Shown: positions 38,384 to 52,844 of the stretch, one piece after another
Layout of the letters: every line of letters starts with the position of its first letter
Numbering within the stretch: the stretch's first letter is position 1
Made by a program: the position numbers and the translations under genes
Notes under the pieces: model-generated
What the model saw: the letters and a program-made list of their open reading frames with translations, nothing else
The model's database searches: none
What the model was told of the DNA's origin: nothing
Assembly: GCF_020532665.2 (NCBI RefSeq)
Contig: NZ_JAIWPG020000012.1
Location: 62,001 to 126,000 of the forward strand
Reading direction: 5' to 3'
From: Lelliottia sp. WAP21
GTDB lineage: Bacteria > Pseudomonadota > Gammaproteobacteria > Enterobacterales > Enterobacteriaceae
DNA: 64,000 bases

Positions 38384-39898
38384 ATGGCACCAATCGATTT
38401 TCGCAATAAAATTAACTGGCATCGTCGTTTCCGTTCTCCGCAAGGAGAGAAGAGTGAACATGAGATCCTGCGCATTTTTGAAAGCGATCGCGGGCGCATC
38501 ATTAACTCTCCGGCGATTCGTCGCCTGCAGCAAAAAACGCAGGTCTTTCCGCTGGAGCGAAATGCCGCCGTGCGAACGCGTTTAACGCATTCCCTGGAAG
38601 TGCAGCAGGTCGGGCGCTATATCGCCAAAGAAATTTTAAGCCGCCTTAAAGAGCAGCGTTTGCTGGAAACCTACGGGCTGGATGAACTCACCGGGCCGTT
38701 TGAGAGCATCGTCGAGATGGCCTGCCTGATGCATGACATCGGCAATCCCCCCTTTGGTCATTTTGGTGAGGCGGCAATTAACGACTGGTTTAAACAGCGG
38801 CTGTTTCCCTCCGATGCGGCCAGTCAGCCGTTGAGTGACGATCGCTGCGTGGTCAGAGATTTGCGGCTGCGGGAAGGGGAAGAGGCACTCAATGATCTGC
38901 GGCGCAAGGTGCGTCAGGATCTGTGCCATTTCGAAGGGAATGCACAAGGCATCCGCCTGGTGCACTCCCTGATGAGGATGAACCTCACGTGGGCGCAGGT
39001 GGGCTGTATTTTAAAATATACCCGTCCGGCATGGTGGGCAGGCGACCCACCCGAATCACACAGCTATTTAATGAAAAAACCGGGCTATTATCTTTCTGAA
39101 GAGCGTTATATCGAAAGGCTGCGTCAGGAACTGTCGTTGACGCCGCACGGACGTTTTCCGCTCACCTGGATAATGGAAGCAGCGGATGATATTTCCTATT
39201 GTGTGGCCGATCTGGAAGATGCCGTTGAAAAAAGAATATTCAGCGTAGAGGAGCTGTATCAGCATCTTTACGACGCCTGGGGCACGCATGAAAAAGGGTC
39301 TCTGTTTTCGCAGGTTGTGGAAAATGCCTGGGATAAGTCACGTTCAAATACGCTGAGTCGCAGTACCGAAGATCAGTTCTTTATGTATTTGCGCGTCAAC
39401 ACCCTCAATAAACTGGTGCCCTATGCGGCGTCACGGTTTATTGAAAATCTGCCGATGATATTCAGCGGCGAGTTTAATCATGCGCTGCTGGAGGATGACA
39501 GCAGTTATAGTCAACTGCTTGAGTTGTATAAAAACGTCGCCGTTCATCATGTCTTCAGCCATCCGGATGTCGAACAACTGGAGCTTCAGGGGTATCGCGT
39601 TATTTCCGGGTTGCTGGATATTTATCAGCCTCTGCTGCAATTATCCATTGAGGAATTTACGGATATCGTGAAACACGATCGGGTAAAACGCTTGCCGATT
39701 GCCTCGCGATTATTTCAGAAGCTGTCAACACGCCATCGGCTTGCCTACGTCGAGGCCGTGAGTAAAATTGATAAAAATTCCACCCAGTGGCCCGTTCTGG
39801 AATATTACTATCGCTGTCGCCTTATTCAGGACTATATCAGCGGGATGACAGATCTGTATGCCTGGGATGAATACCGCAAACTGATGGCCGTTGAATAA
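38384..39898 (+). CDS. dgt: dGTP triphosphohydrolase
   Basis: HD-domain hydrolase that converts dGTP to deoxyguanosine and triphosphate. It has 504 residues, one fewer than E. coli. The metal-binding HD motifs are TRLTHSLEV near 64-72 and [17 protein letters not shown] near 113-129. The rest of the HD core is in [16 protein letters not shown]. Its start lies 82 bp from that of divergent mtn. Confidence 0.97.
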   Translation: MAPIDFRNKINWHRRFRSPQGEKSEHEILRIFESDRGRIINSPAIRRLQQKTQVFPLERNAAVRTRLTHSLEVQQVGRYIAKEILSRLKEQRLLETYGLDELTGPFESIVEMACLMHDIGNPPFGHFGEAAINDWFKQRLFPSDAASQPLSDDRCVVRDLRLREGEEALNDLRRKVRQDLCHFEGNAQGIRLVHSLMRMNLTWAQVGCILKYTRPAWWAGDPPESHSYLMKKPGYYLSEERYIERLRQELSLTPHGRFPLTWIMEAADDISYCVADLEDAVEKRIFSVEELYQHLYDAWGTHEKGSLFSQVVENAWDKSRSNTLSRSTEDQFFMYLRVNTLNKLVPYAASRFIENLPMIFSGEFNHALLEDDSSYSQLLELYKNVAVHHVFSHPDVEQLELQGYRVISGLLDIYQPLLQLSIEEFTDIVKHDRVKRLPIASRLFQKLSTRHRLAYVEAVSKIDKNSTQWPVLEYYYRCRLIQDYISGMTDLYAWDEYRKLMAVE

Positions 39899-39910
39899 TT
39901 CCTGAGTTTT

Positions 39911-39936
39911 GTAAAGACGACCAATAAATTTTTACT
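39911..39936 (+). promoter_or_regulatory. Probable CpxR site upstream of degP
   Basis: GTAAAGACGACCAATAAA followed by TTTTTAC resembles the CpxR pattern GTAAA-N-GTAAA seen upstream of E. coli degP. It lies about 20 bp upstream of the sigma-E -35 box. Partial match only. Confidence 0.5.
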
Positions 39937-39956
39937 TTTTCTATAAAGTTAAGCCT

Positions 39957-39984
39957 GGAACTAAGCGGTATAAAACGAATCTGA
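39957..39984 (+). promoter_or_regulatory. Sigma-E promoter of degP
   Basis: GGAACT (39957-39962) and TCTGA (39980-39984) are 17 bp apart, a good sigma-E match and almost the same as the known E. coli degP promoter. Confidence 0.8.
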
Positions 39985-40028
39985 GTTACACAGCAATTTT
40001 GCGTCATCTGTAAATCGAGATTGAAAAC

Positions 40029-41465
40029 ATGAAAAAAACCACATTAGCAATGAGTGCACTGGCTCTGAGTTTAGGTTTGGCGCTGTCTCCTCTGGCTGCG
40101 AACGCAGCAGAGACCGCATCTTCGGCCACGACCGCGCAGCAGATGCCGAGCCTGGCCCCGATGCTCGAAAAAGTGATGCCATCGGTGGTGAGTATCAACG
40201 TTGAAGGCAGTACAGCGGTAAATACGCCGCGTATGCCGCGTAATTTCCAGCAGTTCTTCGGTGACAATTCACCGTTCTGCCAGGACGGTTCTCCGTTCCA
40301 GAGTTCACCGTTCTGTCAGGGTGGCGGACCGGGTGATGGCGGCCAGGGCGGCGGCCAGCAGCAAAAATTCATGGCGCTGGGTTCTGGCGTGATCATTGAC
40401 GCGGCGAAAGGCTATGTCGTCACCAATAACCACGTGGTCGACAATGCGAGCACCATTAAAGTCCAGTTGAGCGACGGGCGTAAATTTGATGCCAAAGTGG
40501 TCGGGAAAGATCCGCGCTCTGACATCGCGCTGATTCAGATTCAGGATCCGAAAAACCTGACGGCGATTAAGCTGGCCGACTCCGACGCCCTGCGCGTGGG
40601 GGATTATACGGTTGCCATCGGTAACCCATTCGGTCTGGGCGAGACGGTTACCTCGGGTATCGTCTCGGCGCTGGGTCGTAGTGGCCTGAATGCTGAAAAC
40701 TACGAAAACTTTATCCAGACGGATGCCGCAATTAACCGGGGTAACTCCGGTGGTGCGCTGGTCAACCTGAATGGCGAACTGATTGGTATCAACACGGCGA
40801 TCCTGGCACCCGACGGCGGTAACATTGGTATCGGCTTTGCGATCCCAAGCAACATGGTGAAAAACCTGACCGCGCAGATGGTGCAGTATGGCCAGGTGAA
40901 ACGCGGTGAACTGGGTATCCTGGGGACCGAACTGAACTCTGAGCTGGCAAAAGCGATGAAGGTCGATGCGCAGCGCGGCGCGTTCGTCAGCCAGGTTATG
41001 CCGAACTCGTCTGCGGCTAAAGCAGGCATTAAAGCGGGTGATGTGATTACCACGCTGAACGGTAAACCGATCAGCAGCTTCGCCGCCTTGCGTGCTGAAG
41101 TCGGCTCTATGCCGGTGGGCAGTAAAGTGTCGCTTGGCCTGCTGCGTGACGGCAAACCGGTGAACGTCAGCCTTGAATTGCAGCAGAGCAGCCAGACCCA
41201 GGTTGACTCCAGCTCCATCTTCAGCGGCATCGAAGGTGCAGACATGAGCAACAAAGGGGCCGATAAAGGTGTGGTGGTGAGCGAAGTGAAAGCGAACTCA
41301 CCGGCGGCCCGAATTGGCCTGAAAAAAGGCGATGTCATTATCGGTGCGAACCAGCAGCCGGTGAAAAACATTGCTGAGCTGCGTAAAATTCTCGACAGTA
41401 AACCGGCCGTGCTTGCGCTGAATATCCAGCGTGGTGACACGTCGCTTTATCTCCTGATGCAGTAA
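40029..41465 (+). CDS. degP: Periplasmic serine protease-chaperone DegP (HtrA)
   Basis: Degrades or refolds damaged envelope proteins. It has 478 residues with a 26-residue signal peptide ending ANA. The catalytic triad in precursor numbering is His135 (NNHVVD), Asp165 (RSDIAL) and Ser240 (GNSGGAL). A long Cys-containing, Gly/Gln-rich LA loop (about 77-112) is slightly longer than in E. coli. Two PDZ domains follow. Its sigma-E and Cpx-type control links it to rseP in this window. A terminator follows eight bases after the stop. Confidence 0.98.
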   Translation: MKKTTLAMSALALSLGLALSPLAANAAETASSATTAQQMPSLAPMLEKVMPSVVSINVEGSTAVNTPRMPRNFQQFFGDNSPFCQDGSPFQSSPFCQGGGPGDGGQGGGQQQKFMALGSGVIIDAAKGYVVTNNHVVDNASTIKVQLSDGRKFDAKVVGKDPRSDIALIQIQDPKNLTAIKLADSDALRVGDYTVAIGNPFGLGETVTSGIVSALGRSGLNAENYENFIQTDAAINRGNSGGALVNLNGELIGINTAILAPDGGNIGIGFAIPSNMVKNLTAQMVQYGQVKRGELGILGTELNSELAKAMKVDAQRGAFVSQVMPNSSAAKAGIKAGDVITTLNGKPISSFAALRAEVGSMPVGSKVSLGLLRDGKPVNVSLELQQSSQTQVDSSSIFSGIEGADMSNKGADKGVVVSEVKANSPAARIGLKKGDVIIGANQQPVKNIAELRKILDSKPAVLALNIQRGDTSLYLLMQ

Positions 41466-41472
41466 TGCCTTT

Positions 41473-41508
41473 CGCCCCTGCTTTCTGCGAGCAGGGGCGT
41501 TTTCCTTT
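41473..41508 (+). terminator. Terminator after degP
   Basis: CGCCCCTGC (41473-41481) pairs with GCAGGGGCG (41491-41499), followed by TTTTCCTTTT. Confidence 0.9.
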
Positions 41509-41618
41509 TCTGTGACCCTTCCCACAAGTCCATACTTCTTCGCCCGTCTTTGTGCAGATGCACAATGCAGCCCCGATCGAACTCCCCTATATTTTAGCTC
41601 TGCTTAGAGGAGGGTTGC

Positions 41619-42776
41619 ATGGCTGGCTGGCATCTTGATACCAACATGGCACAGGATATCGTGGCGCGAACCATGCGCATTATCGATACCAATATCAACG
41701 TCATGGACGCCCGAGGGCGCATTATTGGCAGTGGCGATCGGGAACGCATTGGGGAATTGCACGAAGGAGCCTTACTGGTGCTCTCCCAGGGGCGGGTGGT
41801 CGATATTGATGACGCGGTCGCGAAACACCTTCACGGCGTGCGTCAGGGGATCAATTTACCGTTGCGTCTGGAGGGCGAAATTGTCGGCGTGATTGGCCTG
41901 ACCGGTGAGCCCGAGTCTCTGCGTAAATACGGTGAACTGGTCTGCATGACGGCCGAGATGATGCTTGAGCAGTCGCGTTTGATGCATTTGCTGGCACAGG
42001 ACAGCCGCCTGCGCGAAGAGCTGGTGATGAACCTGATTCAGGCCGAAGAGCATACGCCCGCCTTAACCGAATGGGCGCAACGTCTGGGCATCGATCTGAA
42101 TCAGCCGCGTGTGGTGGCGATGATCGAGGTGGACAGCGGGCAGCTCGGCGTGGACAGCGCGATGGCGGAATTACAGCAGTTGCAAAATGCGCTGGCGACG
42201 CCGGAGCGCAATAATCTGGTGGCGATAGTGTCGTTAACCGAAATGGTGGTGCTGAAGCCCGCGCTGAACCAGTTTGGACGCTGGGATGCTGAAGATCACC
42301 GTCGGCGCGTCGAACAGTTGATTGCCCGCATGAAGGAGAACGGTCAGCTGCGTTTTCGCGTCGCGTTGGGCAATTATTTCACCGGACCTGGCAGCATTGC
42401 CCGCTCATGGCGTACGGCGCGCACCACGATGATGGTGGGTAAGCAGCGCATGCCGGAAAGTCGGGGCTACTTTTATCAGGATCTGATGCTTCCCGTGTTG
42501 CTCGACAGTTTGCGCGGAGGCTGGCAGGCTAACGAGCTGGCGCGTCCGCTGGTGCGGCTTAAGGCGATGGACAACAATGGTTTACTGCGAAGAACGTTGC
42601 AGGCGTGGTTTCGTCATAACGTGCAGCCGCTGGCGACATCCAAAGCGCTTTTTATTCATCGCAACACGCTGGAGTATCGGCTGAACCGCATTTCAGAATT
42701 GACCGGGCTGGATTTAGGCAATTTCGACGACAGATTACTGCTGTATGTGGCGCTTCAGTTAGATGAGCAGAGATGA
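41619..42776 (+). CDS. cdaR: Carbohydrate diacid regulator CdaR
   Basis: Transcription activator for glucarate and galactarate use in E. coli (gar and gud genes, not in this window). It has 385 residues. The N-terminal sugar-diacid recognition domain starts MAGWHLDTNMAQDIV. The C-terminal PucR-type helix-turn-helix is FIHRNTLEYRLNRISELTG near 346-365. AGAGGAGGG precedes the ATG. Ends convergent with yaeH. Confidence 0.97.
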   Translation: MAGWHLDTNMAQDIVARTMRIIDTNINVMDARGRIIGSGDRERIGELHEGALLVLSQGRVVDIDDAVAKHLHGVRQGINLPLRLEGEIVGVIGLTGEPESLRKYGELVCMTAEMMLEQSRLMHLLAQDSRLREELVMNLIQAEEHTPALTEWAQRLGIDLNQPRVVAMIEVDSGQLGVDSAMAELQQLQNALATPERNNLVAIVSLTEMVVLKPALNQFGRWDAEDHRRRVEQLIARMKENGQLRFRVALGNYFTGPGSIARSWRTARTTMMVGKQRMPESRGYFYQDLMLPVLLDSLRGGWQANELARPLVRLKAMDNNGLLRRTLQAWFRHNVQPLATSKALFIHRNTLEYRLNRISELTGLDLGNFDDRLLLYVALQLDEQR

Positions 42777-42796
42777 GTGAAAGGCGACCCAATATT

Positions 42797-42853
42797 CTTC
42801 TCCGCGGAGAAAGGGCAGTCACTAAAAACGGCAATCACAGATTGCCGTTTTGC
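42797..42853. terminator. Worn repeat and bidirectional terminator between cdaR and yaeH
   Basis: TTCTCCGCGGAGAA (42797-42810) is a palindrome that looks like a remnant of the repeat stem, followed by AAGGGCAGTCACTA. Then AAAACGGCAATC / GATTGCCGTTTT (42825-42851) forms a 12-bp stem with loop ACA, usable on both strands. Confidence 0.8.
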
Positions 42854-42855
42854 GT

Positions 42856-43242
42856 TTATTTGCGGGTGAGCTTTTCAAGATCGGCTTCGATCTCGCTGAT
42901 TTTGTGGGTCACGACGCTTTCAAGGTGACGCAGGTCATCCAGAATCTTACGTTTGAGATCGACTTCAGTGCGATCGCGCTGGCAAATCTGATCGAGCTCG
43001 TCGATCACATAGCGCAGATTCGGGCTGATCTCCTGAACCTCTTTGTACCCCTGGCCGACACCATCAGCGACGACGGTCTTGCGTTGACGCGGGTATTTGA
43101 ACTTCACGCTTTTGGCGAAGAATTCCCCTTTGTCCTTGTGGAAATAGATCTTCAGGATATCGTTGTTCGCTTCCTGGCGGAGGCTATAACGATCAATTTC
43201 ATCAGGATTGGTAATGCCCAGACTTTTCAGATTATCGTACAT
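42856..43242 (-). CDS. yaeH: UPF0325 family protein YaeH
   Basis: Conserved enterobacterial protein of unknown function with 128 residues from the ATG at 43242 (MYDNLKSLG), equal to E. coli. Charged and mostly helical by composition, with a likely coiled-coil C-terminus ([23 protein letters not shown]). No signal peptide or membrane span. Next to dapD on the same strand but separated by a terminator. Confidence 0.9.
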   Translation of the reverse strand: MYDNLKSLGITNPDEIDRYSLRQEANNDILKIYFHKDKGEFFAKSVKFKYPRQRKTVVADGVGQGYKEVQEISPNLRYVIDELDQICQRDRTEVDLKRKILDDLRHLESVVTHKISEIEADLEKLTRK

Positions 43243-43315
43243 AGCGGTACCCTTTGAGCTCAACATAACCTTTGAATAATTAACGAAAAAATCTAATTTC
43301 GCTAGCCCCGGATAT

Positions 43316-43345
43316 AAAAAAAGCGGGGTAGCCCCCGCTTTTTGT
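43316..43345 (-). terminator. Terminator after dapD
   Basis: AAGCGGGG (43321-43328) pairs with CCCCGCTT (43333-43340), flanked by A/T runs. On the minus strand a T-run follows. Confidence 0.85.
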
Positions 43346-43354
43346 TATTCCCGA

Positions 43355-44179
43355 TTAATCGATGGTACGCAGCAGTTCGTTAATACCGACTTTGCCGCGG
43401 GTTTTCGCATCGACTTTCTTCACAATAACCGCACAGTACAGGCTGTATTTGCCATCCTTCGAAGGCAGGTTGCCGGAAACGACCACCGAACCTGCCGGTA
43501 CACGACCATAATGCACTTCGCCGGTTTCACGATCGTAAATACGGGTGCTCTGGCCGATGTAAACGCCCATTGAAATCACGGAGCCTTCTTCAACAATCAC
43601 GCCTTCTACCACTTCGGAGCGTGCGCCGATGAAGCAGTTATCTTCAATGATGGTTGGGTTAGCCTGAAGGGGTTCCAGAACGCCACCAATACCAACGCCG
43701 CCAGACAGGTGAACGTTTTTACCAATCTGCGCGCAAGAACCGACCGTTGCCCAGGTATCGACCATGGTGCCTTCGTCGACGTATGCACCGATGTTGACAT
43801 AAGAAGGCATCAACACGGTATTACGTGCGATATACGCGCCTTGACGAACGGCCGCAGGCGGCACGACGCGGAAACCTTCTTTCTGGAAACGCGCTTCGTC
43901 ATAGTCGGCGAATTTCATTGGGACTTTATCGAAGTAGCGGCTTTCTGCGCCATCGATAACCTGGTTATCGTTAATGCGGAAGGAGAGCAGCACGGCCTTC
44001 TTCAGCCACTGGTGAGTTACCCACTGGCCGTCAATTTTTTCTGCAACACGCAGTGCGCCGGAATCAAGCAGAGAAATAACCTGATTCACCGCTTCGCGGG
44101 TAACGGTATCTGCATTTGCCGGGGTGATTTCGGCGCGGCGCTCAAAAGCGGACTCAATAACGTTCTGTAACTGCTGCAT
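43355..44179 (-). CDS. dapD: Tetrahydrodipicolinate N-succinyltransferase
   Basis: Succinyl-CoA-dependent step of lysine and diaminopimelate synthesis. It has 274 residues as in E. coli. The left-handed beta-helix hexapeptide repeats run through [25 protein letters not shown] and [23 protein letters not shown] (roughly 125-205). It lies 34 bp downstream of glnD. Confidence 0.98.
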   Translation of the reverse strand: MQQLQNVIESAFERRAEITPANADTVTREAVNQVISLLDSGALRVAEKIDGQWVTHQWLKKAVLLSFRINDNQVIDGAESRYFDKVPMKFADYDEARFQKEGFRVVPPAAVRQGAYIARNTVLMPSYVNIGAYVDEGTMVDTWATVGSCAQIGKNVHLSGGVGIGGVLEPLQANPTIIEDNCFIGARSEVVEGVIVEEGSVISMGVYIGQSTRIYDRETGEVHYGRVPAGSVVVSGNLPSKDGKYSLYCAVIVKKVDAKTRGKVGINELLRTID

Positions 44180-44213
44180 CGTTTTACTCTTTCCATTTCT
44201 CTAAAAAAACACG

Positions 44214-47746
<3,533 letters not shown>

Positions 47747-47867
47747 GTAATCTGTCCGTTGGTGTCGATTTTTTCGACAATACTAGTCTAAGTGCTGTCA
47801 ATGGTAACAGTCTGGCGCACCCCCTGCCAAATTGAGAATCGTTAACAGCACAGAGAGCCAACATTAA

Positions 47868-47897
47868 TTGGTTTCTGCCCGTGTTTTATGGTATAAA
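47868..47897 (+). promoter_or_regulatory. rpsB promoter
   Basis: TTGGTT (47868-47873) and TATAAA (47892-47897) are 18 bp apart, followed directly by a GC-rich GCGCGCC discriminator. Such discriminators are typical of stringently controlled, DksA/ppGpp-sensitive promoters; that control is inferred here. Confidence 0.65.
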
Positions 47898-47903
47898 GCG
47901 CGC

Positions 47904-48794
<891 letters not shown>

Positions 48795-48828
48795 TAAGGT
48801 TCTAGCCCTTATTAGTACCGTGTATGAA

Positions 48829-48857
48829 TAGGGGCCAATTACAGGCCCCTTTTTTCA
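48829..48857 (+). terminator. Attenuator between rpsB and tsf
   Basis: AGGGGCC (48830-48836) pairs with GGCCCCT (48844-48850), followed by six T. Partial readthrough into tsf is expected. Confidence 0.85.
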
Positions 48858-48911
48858 ATTTACACTGTTTGGCCCATGGCCGGGCAGTTCACATCTCCCG
48901 AGGATTTAAGA

Positions 48912-49763
48912 ATGGCTGAAATTACCGCATCCCTGGTAAAAGAGCTGCGTGAACGTACTGGCGCAGGCATGATGGATTGCAAAAAAGCACTGGTTGAAGC
49001 TAACGGCGACATCGAGCTGGCAATCGAAAACATGCGCAAATCTGGTGCGATCAAAGCAGCTAAGAAAGCAGGCAACGTTGCTGCTGACGGCGTGATCCTG
49101 ACCAAGATCGACGGCACCTACGGTATCATTCTGGAAGTTAACTGCCAGACTGACTTCGTTGCTAAAGACGGTGGTTTCCAGGCATTTGCTAACAAAGTTC
49201 TGGACGCAGCTATTGCCGGCAAAATCACTGACGTTGAAGTTCTGAAAGCACAGTTCGAAGAAGAGCGTGTCGCGCTGGTTGCTAAAATCGGTGAGAACAT
49301 CAACATCCGTCGCGTTTCTTCCCTGGAAGGCGAAGTACTGGGTTCTTACCAGCACGGCGCACGTATCGGTGTTCTGGTTGCGGCTAAAGGCGCTGATGAA
49401 GAGCTGGTTAAACAGCTGGCTATGCACATCGCTGCAAGCAAACCAGAATTCGTTAAACCAGAAGACGTGTCTGCTGAAGTGGTAGAAAAAGAGTACCAGG
49501 TTCAGCTGGACATCGCCATGCAGTCTGGCAAGCCAAAAGAAATCGCAGAGAAAATGGTTGAAGGCCGCATGAAGAAATTCACCGGCGAAGTTTCTCTGAC
49601 TGGTCAGCCTTTCGTTATGGATCCTACCAAATCTGTTGCTCAGCTGCTGAAAGAGCACAACGCAGATGTGACTGGTTTCATCCGCTTTGAAGTGGGCGAA
49701 GGCATCGAGAAAGTTGAAACTGACTTCGCAGCTGAAGTTGCTGCAATGTCCAAGCAGTCTTAA
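48912..49763 (+). CDS. tsf: Translation elongation factor Ts
   Basis: Guanine nucleotide exchange factor for EF-Tu. The ATG at 48912 (MAEITASLV) with GAGGA upstream gives 283 residues; an upstream ATG at 48876 is not used. The family signatures [16 protein letters not shown] near 12-27 and [11 protein letters not shown] near 76-86 (contact with EF-Tu) are present. A terminator follows. Confidence 0.99.
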   Translation: MAEITASLVKELRERTGAGMMDCKKALVEANGDIELAIENMRKSGAIKAAKKAGNVAADGVILTKIDGTYGIILEVNCQTDFVAKDGGFQAFANKVLDAAIAGKITDVEVLKAQFEEERVALVAKIGENINIRRVSSLEGEVLGSYQHGARIGVLVAAKGADEELVKQLAMHIAASKPEFVKPEDVSAEVVEKEYQVQLDIAMQSGKPKEIAEKMVEGRMKKFTGEVSLTGQPFVMDPTKSVAQLLKEHNADVTGFIRFEVGEGIEKVETDFAAEVAAMSKQS

Positions 49764-49771
49764 TGATTGCG

Positions 49772-49801
49772 AAGGAGCCGCCTGAGGGCGGCTTCTTTTT
49801 G
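49772..49801 (+). terminator. Terminator after tsf
   Basis: AGCCGCC (49776-49782) pairs with GGCGGCT (49787-49793), extended by GA and TTC pairs and followed by TTTTTG. Confidence 0.9.
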
Positions 49802-49911
49802 CCCGTCATGTAAAATCAGCCTGGCTCCTATAGCGGCTGTGCTGAAAAGCGACATAAAATGTCGCCAGAATTAACCCCCATCTTAATCGTTGACAGTCTC
49901 AGGAAAGAAAC

Positions 49912-50637
49912 ATGGCTACCAATGCAAAACCCGTGTACAAACGCATTCTGCTTAAGCTGAGTGGCGAAGCACTGCAGGGAACGGAAGGCTTCGGTATTGA
50001 CGCAAGCATTCTTGACCGCATGGCACAGGAAATCAAAGAACTGGTTGAACTGGGTATCCAGGTTGGCGTGGTGATTGGCGGTGGCAACCTTTTCCGTGGC
50101 GCTGGTCTGGCGAAAGCAGGGATGAACCGTGTTGTGGGCGACCACATGGGCATGCTGGCTACGGTGATGAACGGCCTGGCAATGCGTGATGCGCTCCATC
50201 GCGCCTATGTGAACGCCCGCCTGATGTCTGCTATTCCATTGAATGGCGTGTGCGATAATTACAGCTGGGCAGAGGCCATTAGCCTGCTGCGTAACAACCG
50301 CGTCGTTATCCTGTCTGCGGGTACGGGTAACCCGTTCTTTACCACCGATTCTGCAGCCTGCCTCCGTGGTATTGAAATCGAAGCTGACGTCGTGCTGAAG
50401 GCCACTAAAGTGGATGGCGTGTTCACTGCCGATCCTGCAAAAGATCCCACGGCGACCATGTACGAACAGCTGACCTACAATGAAGTGCTGGATCAAGAGC
50501 TGAAAGTGATGGATCTTGCGGCCTTCACCCTGGCTCGTGACCACAAATTGCCGATCCGTGTCTTCAATATGAATAAGCCTGGCGCATTGCGCCGTGTGGT
50601 AATGGGCGAAAAAGAAGGCACTTTGATCACGGAATAA
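49912..50637 (+). CDS. pyrH: Uridylate kinase
   Basis: Phosphorylates UMP to UDP; essential, allosterically regulated by GTP and UTP in E. coli. It has 241 residues as in E. coli. Motifs of the amino-acid kinase fold: [10 protein letters not shown] at 13-22, IGGGNLFRG near 56-64 and [10 protein letters not shown] near 138-147. AGGAAAG lies upstream of the ATG. The 148-bp leader shares a 15-bp sequence with that of frr. Confidence 0.98.
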   Translation: MATNAKPVYKRILLKLSGEALQGTEGFGIDASILDRMAQEIKELVELGIQVGVVIGGGNLFRGAGLAKAGMNRVVGDHMGMLATVMNGLAMRDALHRAYVNARLMSAIPLNGVCDNYSWAEAISLLRNNRVVILSAGTGNPFFTTDSAACLRGIEIEADVVLKATKVDGVFTADPAKDPTATMYEQLTYNEVLDQELKVMDLAAFTLARDHKLPIRVFNMNKPGALRRVVMGEKEGTLITE

Positions 50638-50660
50638 TTTCCGTCGACGATAAATACAGG

Positions 50661-50694
50661 TAAGATTCCGCTTTACTGTGCAGTGAATCTTACC
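50661..50694 (+). other. Stem-loop between pyrH and frr
   Basis: GTAAGATTC (50661-50669) and GAATCTTAC (50686-50694) pair perfectly over 9 bp. The loop contains the smaller palindrome ACTG-TG-CAGT. There is no T-run after it, so it is not a standard terminator. Confidence 0.7.
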
Positions 50695-50804
50695 TCGACG
50701 CGCCTCAGGCGTTGTCATGAATTAAACGCGACTATACTTAGCACACCCATAGCGGCTGTGCTGGCGGATAGTCTGCCTGAAACAAGCTTTCAAGGATTCG
50801 TAAC

Positions 50805-51362
50805 GTGATTAGCGATATCAGAAAAGATGCTGAAGTGCGCATGGAAAAATGCGTAGAAGCTTTCAAAAACCAAATCAGCAAAGTGCGTACCGGTCGTGCT
50901 TCCCCGAGCCTGCTGGATGGCATCGTTGTTGAGTACTACGGTACTCCAACACCACTGCGTCAGCTCGCCAGCGTCACCGTTGAAGATACCCGTACCCTGA
51001 AAATTAACGTATTCGATCGTTCGATGAGCCCGGCTGTAGAAAAAGCGATTATGGCGTCTGATTTGGGTCTGAACCCAAGCTCTGCAGGCACTGACATTCG
51101 CGTTCCACTGCCAGCCCTGACGGAAGAACGCCGTAAAGAGCTGATCAAAGTGGTCCGTGGCGAAGCGGAAGGAGCACGTGTTGCCGTCCGTAACGTACGT
51201 CGTGACGCGAACGATAAAGTTAAAGCACTGCTGAAAGAAAAAGAGATCAGTGAAGATGACGATCGTCGTTCTCAGGACGACGTGCAGAAACTGACTGACG
51301 CTGCCATCAAAAAACTGGATGCGGCGCTGGCAGATAAAGAAGCGGAACTGATGCAGTTCTGA
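50805..51362 (+). CDS. frr: Ribosome recycling factor
   Basis: Splits post-termination ribosomes together with EF-G. It has 185 residues with the three-helix-bundle signature [19 protein letters not shown] near 20-38 and [15 protein letters not shown] near 103-117. The start at 50805 is GTG (GTGATTAGC), with CAAGGA upstream; this is the usual frr start in enterobacteria. Confidence 0.97.
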   Translation: MISDIRKDAEVRMEKCVEAFKNQISKVRTGRASPSLLDGIVVEYYGTPTPLRQLASVTVEDTRTLKINVFDRSMSPAVEKAIMASDLGLNPSSAGTDIRVPLPALTEERRKELIKVVRGEAEGARVAVRNVRRDANDKVKALLKEKEISEDDDRRSQDDVQKLTDAAIKKLDAALADKEAELMQF

Positions 51363-51378
51363 TTTCTGACATGATCTG

Positions 51379-51431
51379 AAAAACGCCGTTCAGAAAGTCG
51401 TTAAGACTTTGCTGGCGGCGTTTTGCTTTTA
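51379..51431 (+). terminator. Terminator after frr
   Basis: AAAACGCCG (about 51380-51388) pairs with CGGCGTTTT (51416-51424), with an inner stem AAAGTC/GACTTT, then GCTTTT. Confidence 0.85.
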
Positions 51432-51458
51432 TCTGGTTTAACTTTCTTCGGGCATCTC

Positions 51459-52658
51459 ATGAAGCATTTAACTCTCCTCGGCTCGACCGGCTCAATTGGT
51501 TGCAGCACTCTCGATGTTGTTCGCCATAATCCTGAACATTACACGGTGACTGCCCTGGTGGCAGGAAAGAACGTGCAGCAAATGGTAGAACAGTGTCTGG
51601 AGTTTTCTCCCCGCTATGCGGTGATGGATGACGAGGAAAGCGCTCGCCAGGTGAAAGCTCTGCTCGTTGAAAAAGGCAGCCGGACGGACGTATTGAGCGG
51701 GCAACAAGCTGCCTGCGATATGGCCGCGCTGGATGAAGTCGATCAGGTGATGGCGGCCATTGTCGGCGCGGCGGGATTGCTGCCTACGCTTGCCGCTATC
51801 GATGCCGGTAAAACGGTTCTGTTGGCCAATAAAGAGGCGCTGGTGACCTGCGGTCGTCTGTTTATGGACGCGGTAAAACGCTGCAAGGCGCAACTTTTAC
51901 CCGTCGACAGCGAACATAACGCGATTTTTCAGAGTTTACCGCAACCCTTTCAACAGAACCTGGGGTACGCTGACCTTGAGCAGAATGGCGTTGTGTCTAT
52001 TTTGCTTACCGGGTCTGGTGGCCCATTCCGTGAAACGCCACTGTCTGAACTGGCCGCAATGACGCCGGATCAGGCATGCCGTCATCCGAACTGGTCGATG
52101 GGACGTAAAATTTCCGTCGACTCTGCCACCATGATGAATAAAGGTCTGGAATACATTGAAGCTCGCTGGCTGTTTAATGCCTCAGCGAAACAAATGGAAG
52201 TGCTGATCCACCCGCAATCGGTGATTCATTCTATGGTGCGTTATCAGGATGGCAGCGTGCTTGCACAGTTGGGCGAACCGGATATGCGCACGCCAATTGC
52301 CCATACGATGGCATGGCCAAATCGCGTGAAGTCTGGCGCAAAGCCGCTCGATTTCTGTAAGCTCAGTTCACTTACGTTCAGTGAACCTGATTATGACCGT
52401 TACCCATGCCTGAAACTGGCGATGAATGCCTTTGAGCGGGGACAGGCCGCAACGACAGCGCTGAATGCCGCCAATGAGATTACCGTTGAGGCATTTCTGA
52501 ATCAGCAAATCCGTTTCACCGATATCGCCGCGCTGAATCAGTCGGTGCTGGATATGATGGATTTGCGTGAACCTCAGAGTGTGGAAGAGGTGCTGGCGGT
52601 AGATGCACAAGCGCGGATTGTTGCGCGCAAACAGGTGACACGCCTCGCAAGCTGGTGA
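51459..52658 (+). CDS. dxr: 1-deoxy-D-xylulose 5-phosphate reductoisomerase
   Basis: First committed step of the MEP isoprenoid pathway and target of fosmidomycin. The ATG at 51459 ([11 protein letters not shown]) gives 399 residues. The NADPH-binding GSTGSIG is at 8-14. Metal and substrate motifs are [12 protein letters not shown] near 149-160 and [19 protein letters not shown] near 222-240. The C-terminus differs slightly from E. coli. A terminator-like hairpin lies 100 bp downstream, before uppS. Confidence 0.97.
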   Translation: MKHLTLLGSTGSIGCSTLDVVRHNPEHYTVTALVAGKNVQQMVEQCLEFSPRYAVMDDEESARQVKALLVEKGSRTDVLSGQQAACDMAALDEVDQVMAAIVGAAGLLPTLAAIDAGKTVLLANKEALVTCGRLFMDAVKRCKAQLLPVDSEHNAIFQSLPQPFQQNLGYADLEQNGVVSILLTGSGGPFRETPLSELAAMTPDQACRHPNWSMGRKISVDSATMMNKGLEYIEARWLFNASAKQMEVLIHPQSVIHSMVRYQDGSVLAQLGEPDMRTPIAHTMAWPNRVKSGAKPLDFCKLSSLTFSEPDYDRYPCLKLAMNAFERGQAATTALNAANEITVEAFLNQQIRFTDIAALNQSVLDMMDLREPQSVEEVLAVDAQARIVARKQVTRLASW

Positions 52659-52757
52659 TAATCCAGCCACTCGTGGTTGTGCTATTTGTTAGCGTTGGGC
52701 TTCGGTGATATAGTCTGCGCCACCTGATCGCAGGTATTTGACTTTGTGTGGTCAGGT

Positions 52758-52784
52758 AAGCCGTGGTGTGACACGGCTTTTTTA
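52758..52784 (+). terminator. Hairpin between dxr and uppS
   Basis: AGCCGTG (52759-52765) pairs with CACGGCT (52772-52778), followed by six T. Confidence 0.8.
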
Positions 52785-52844
52785 TGTTTAGGCTTCAGTA
52801 TTCCTGAGTACCGTTAAATCCTTTTCAGGGACTAAAAACGCGTT

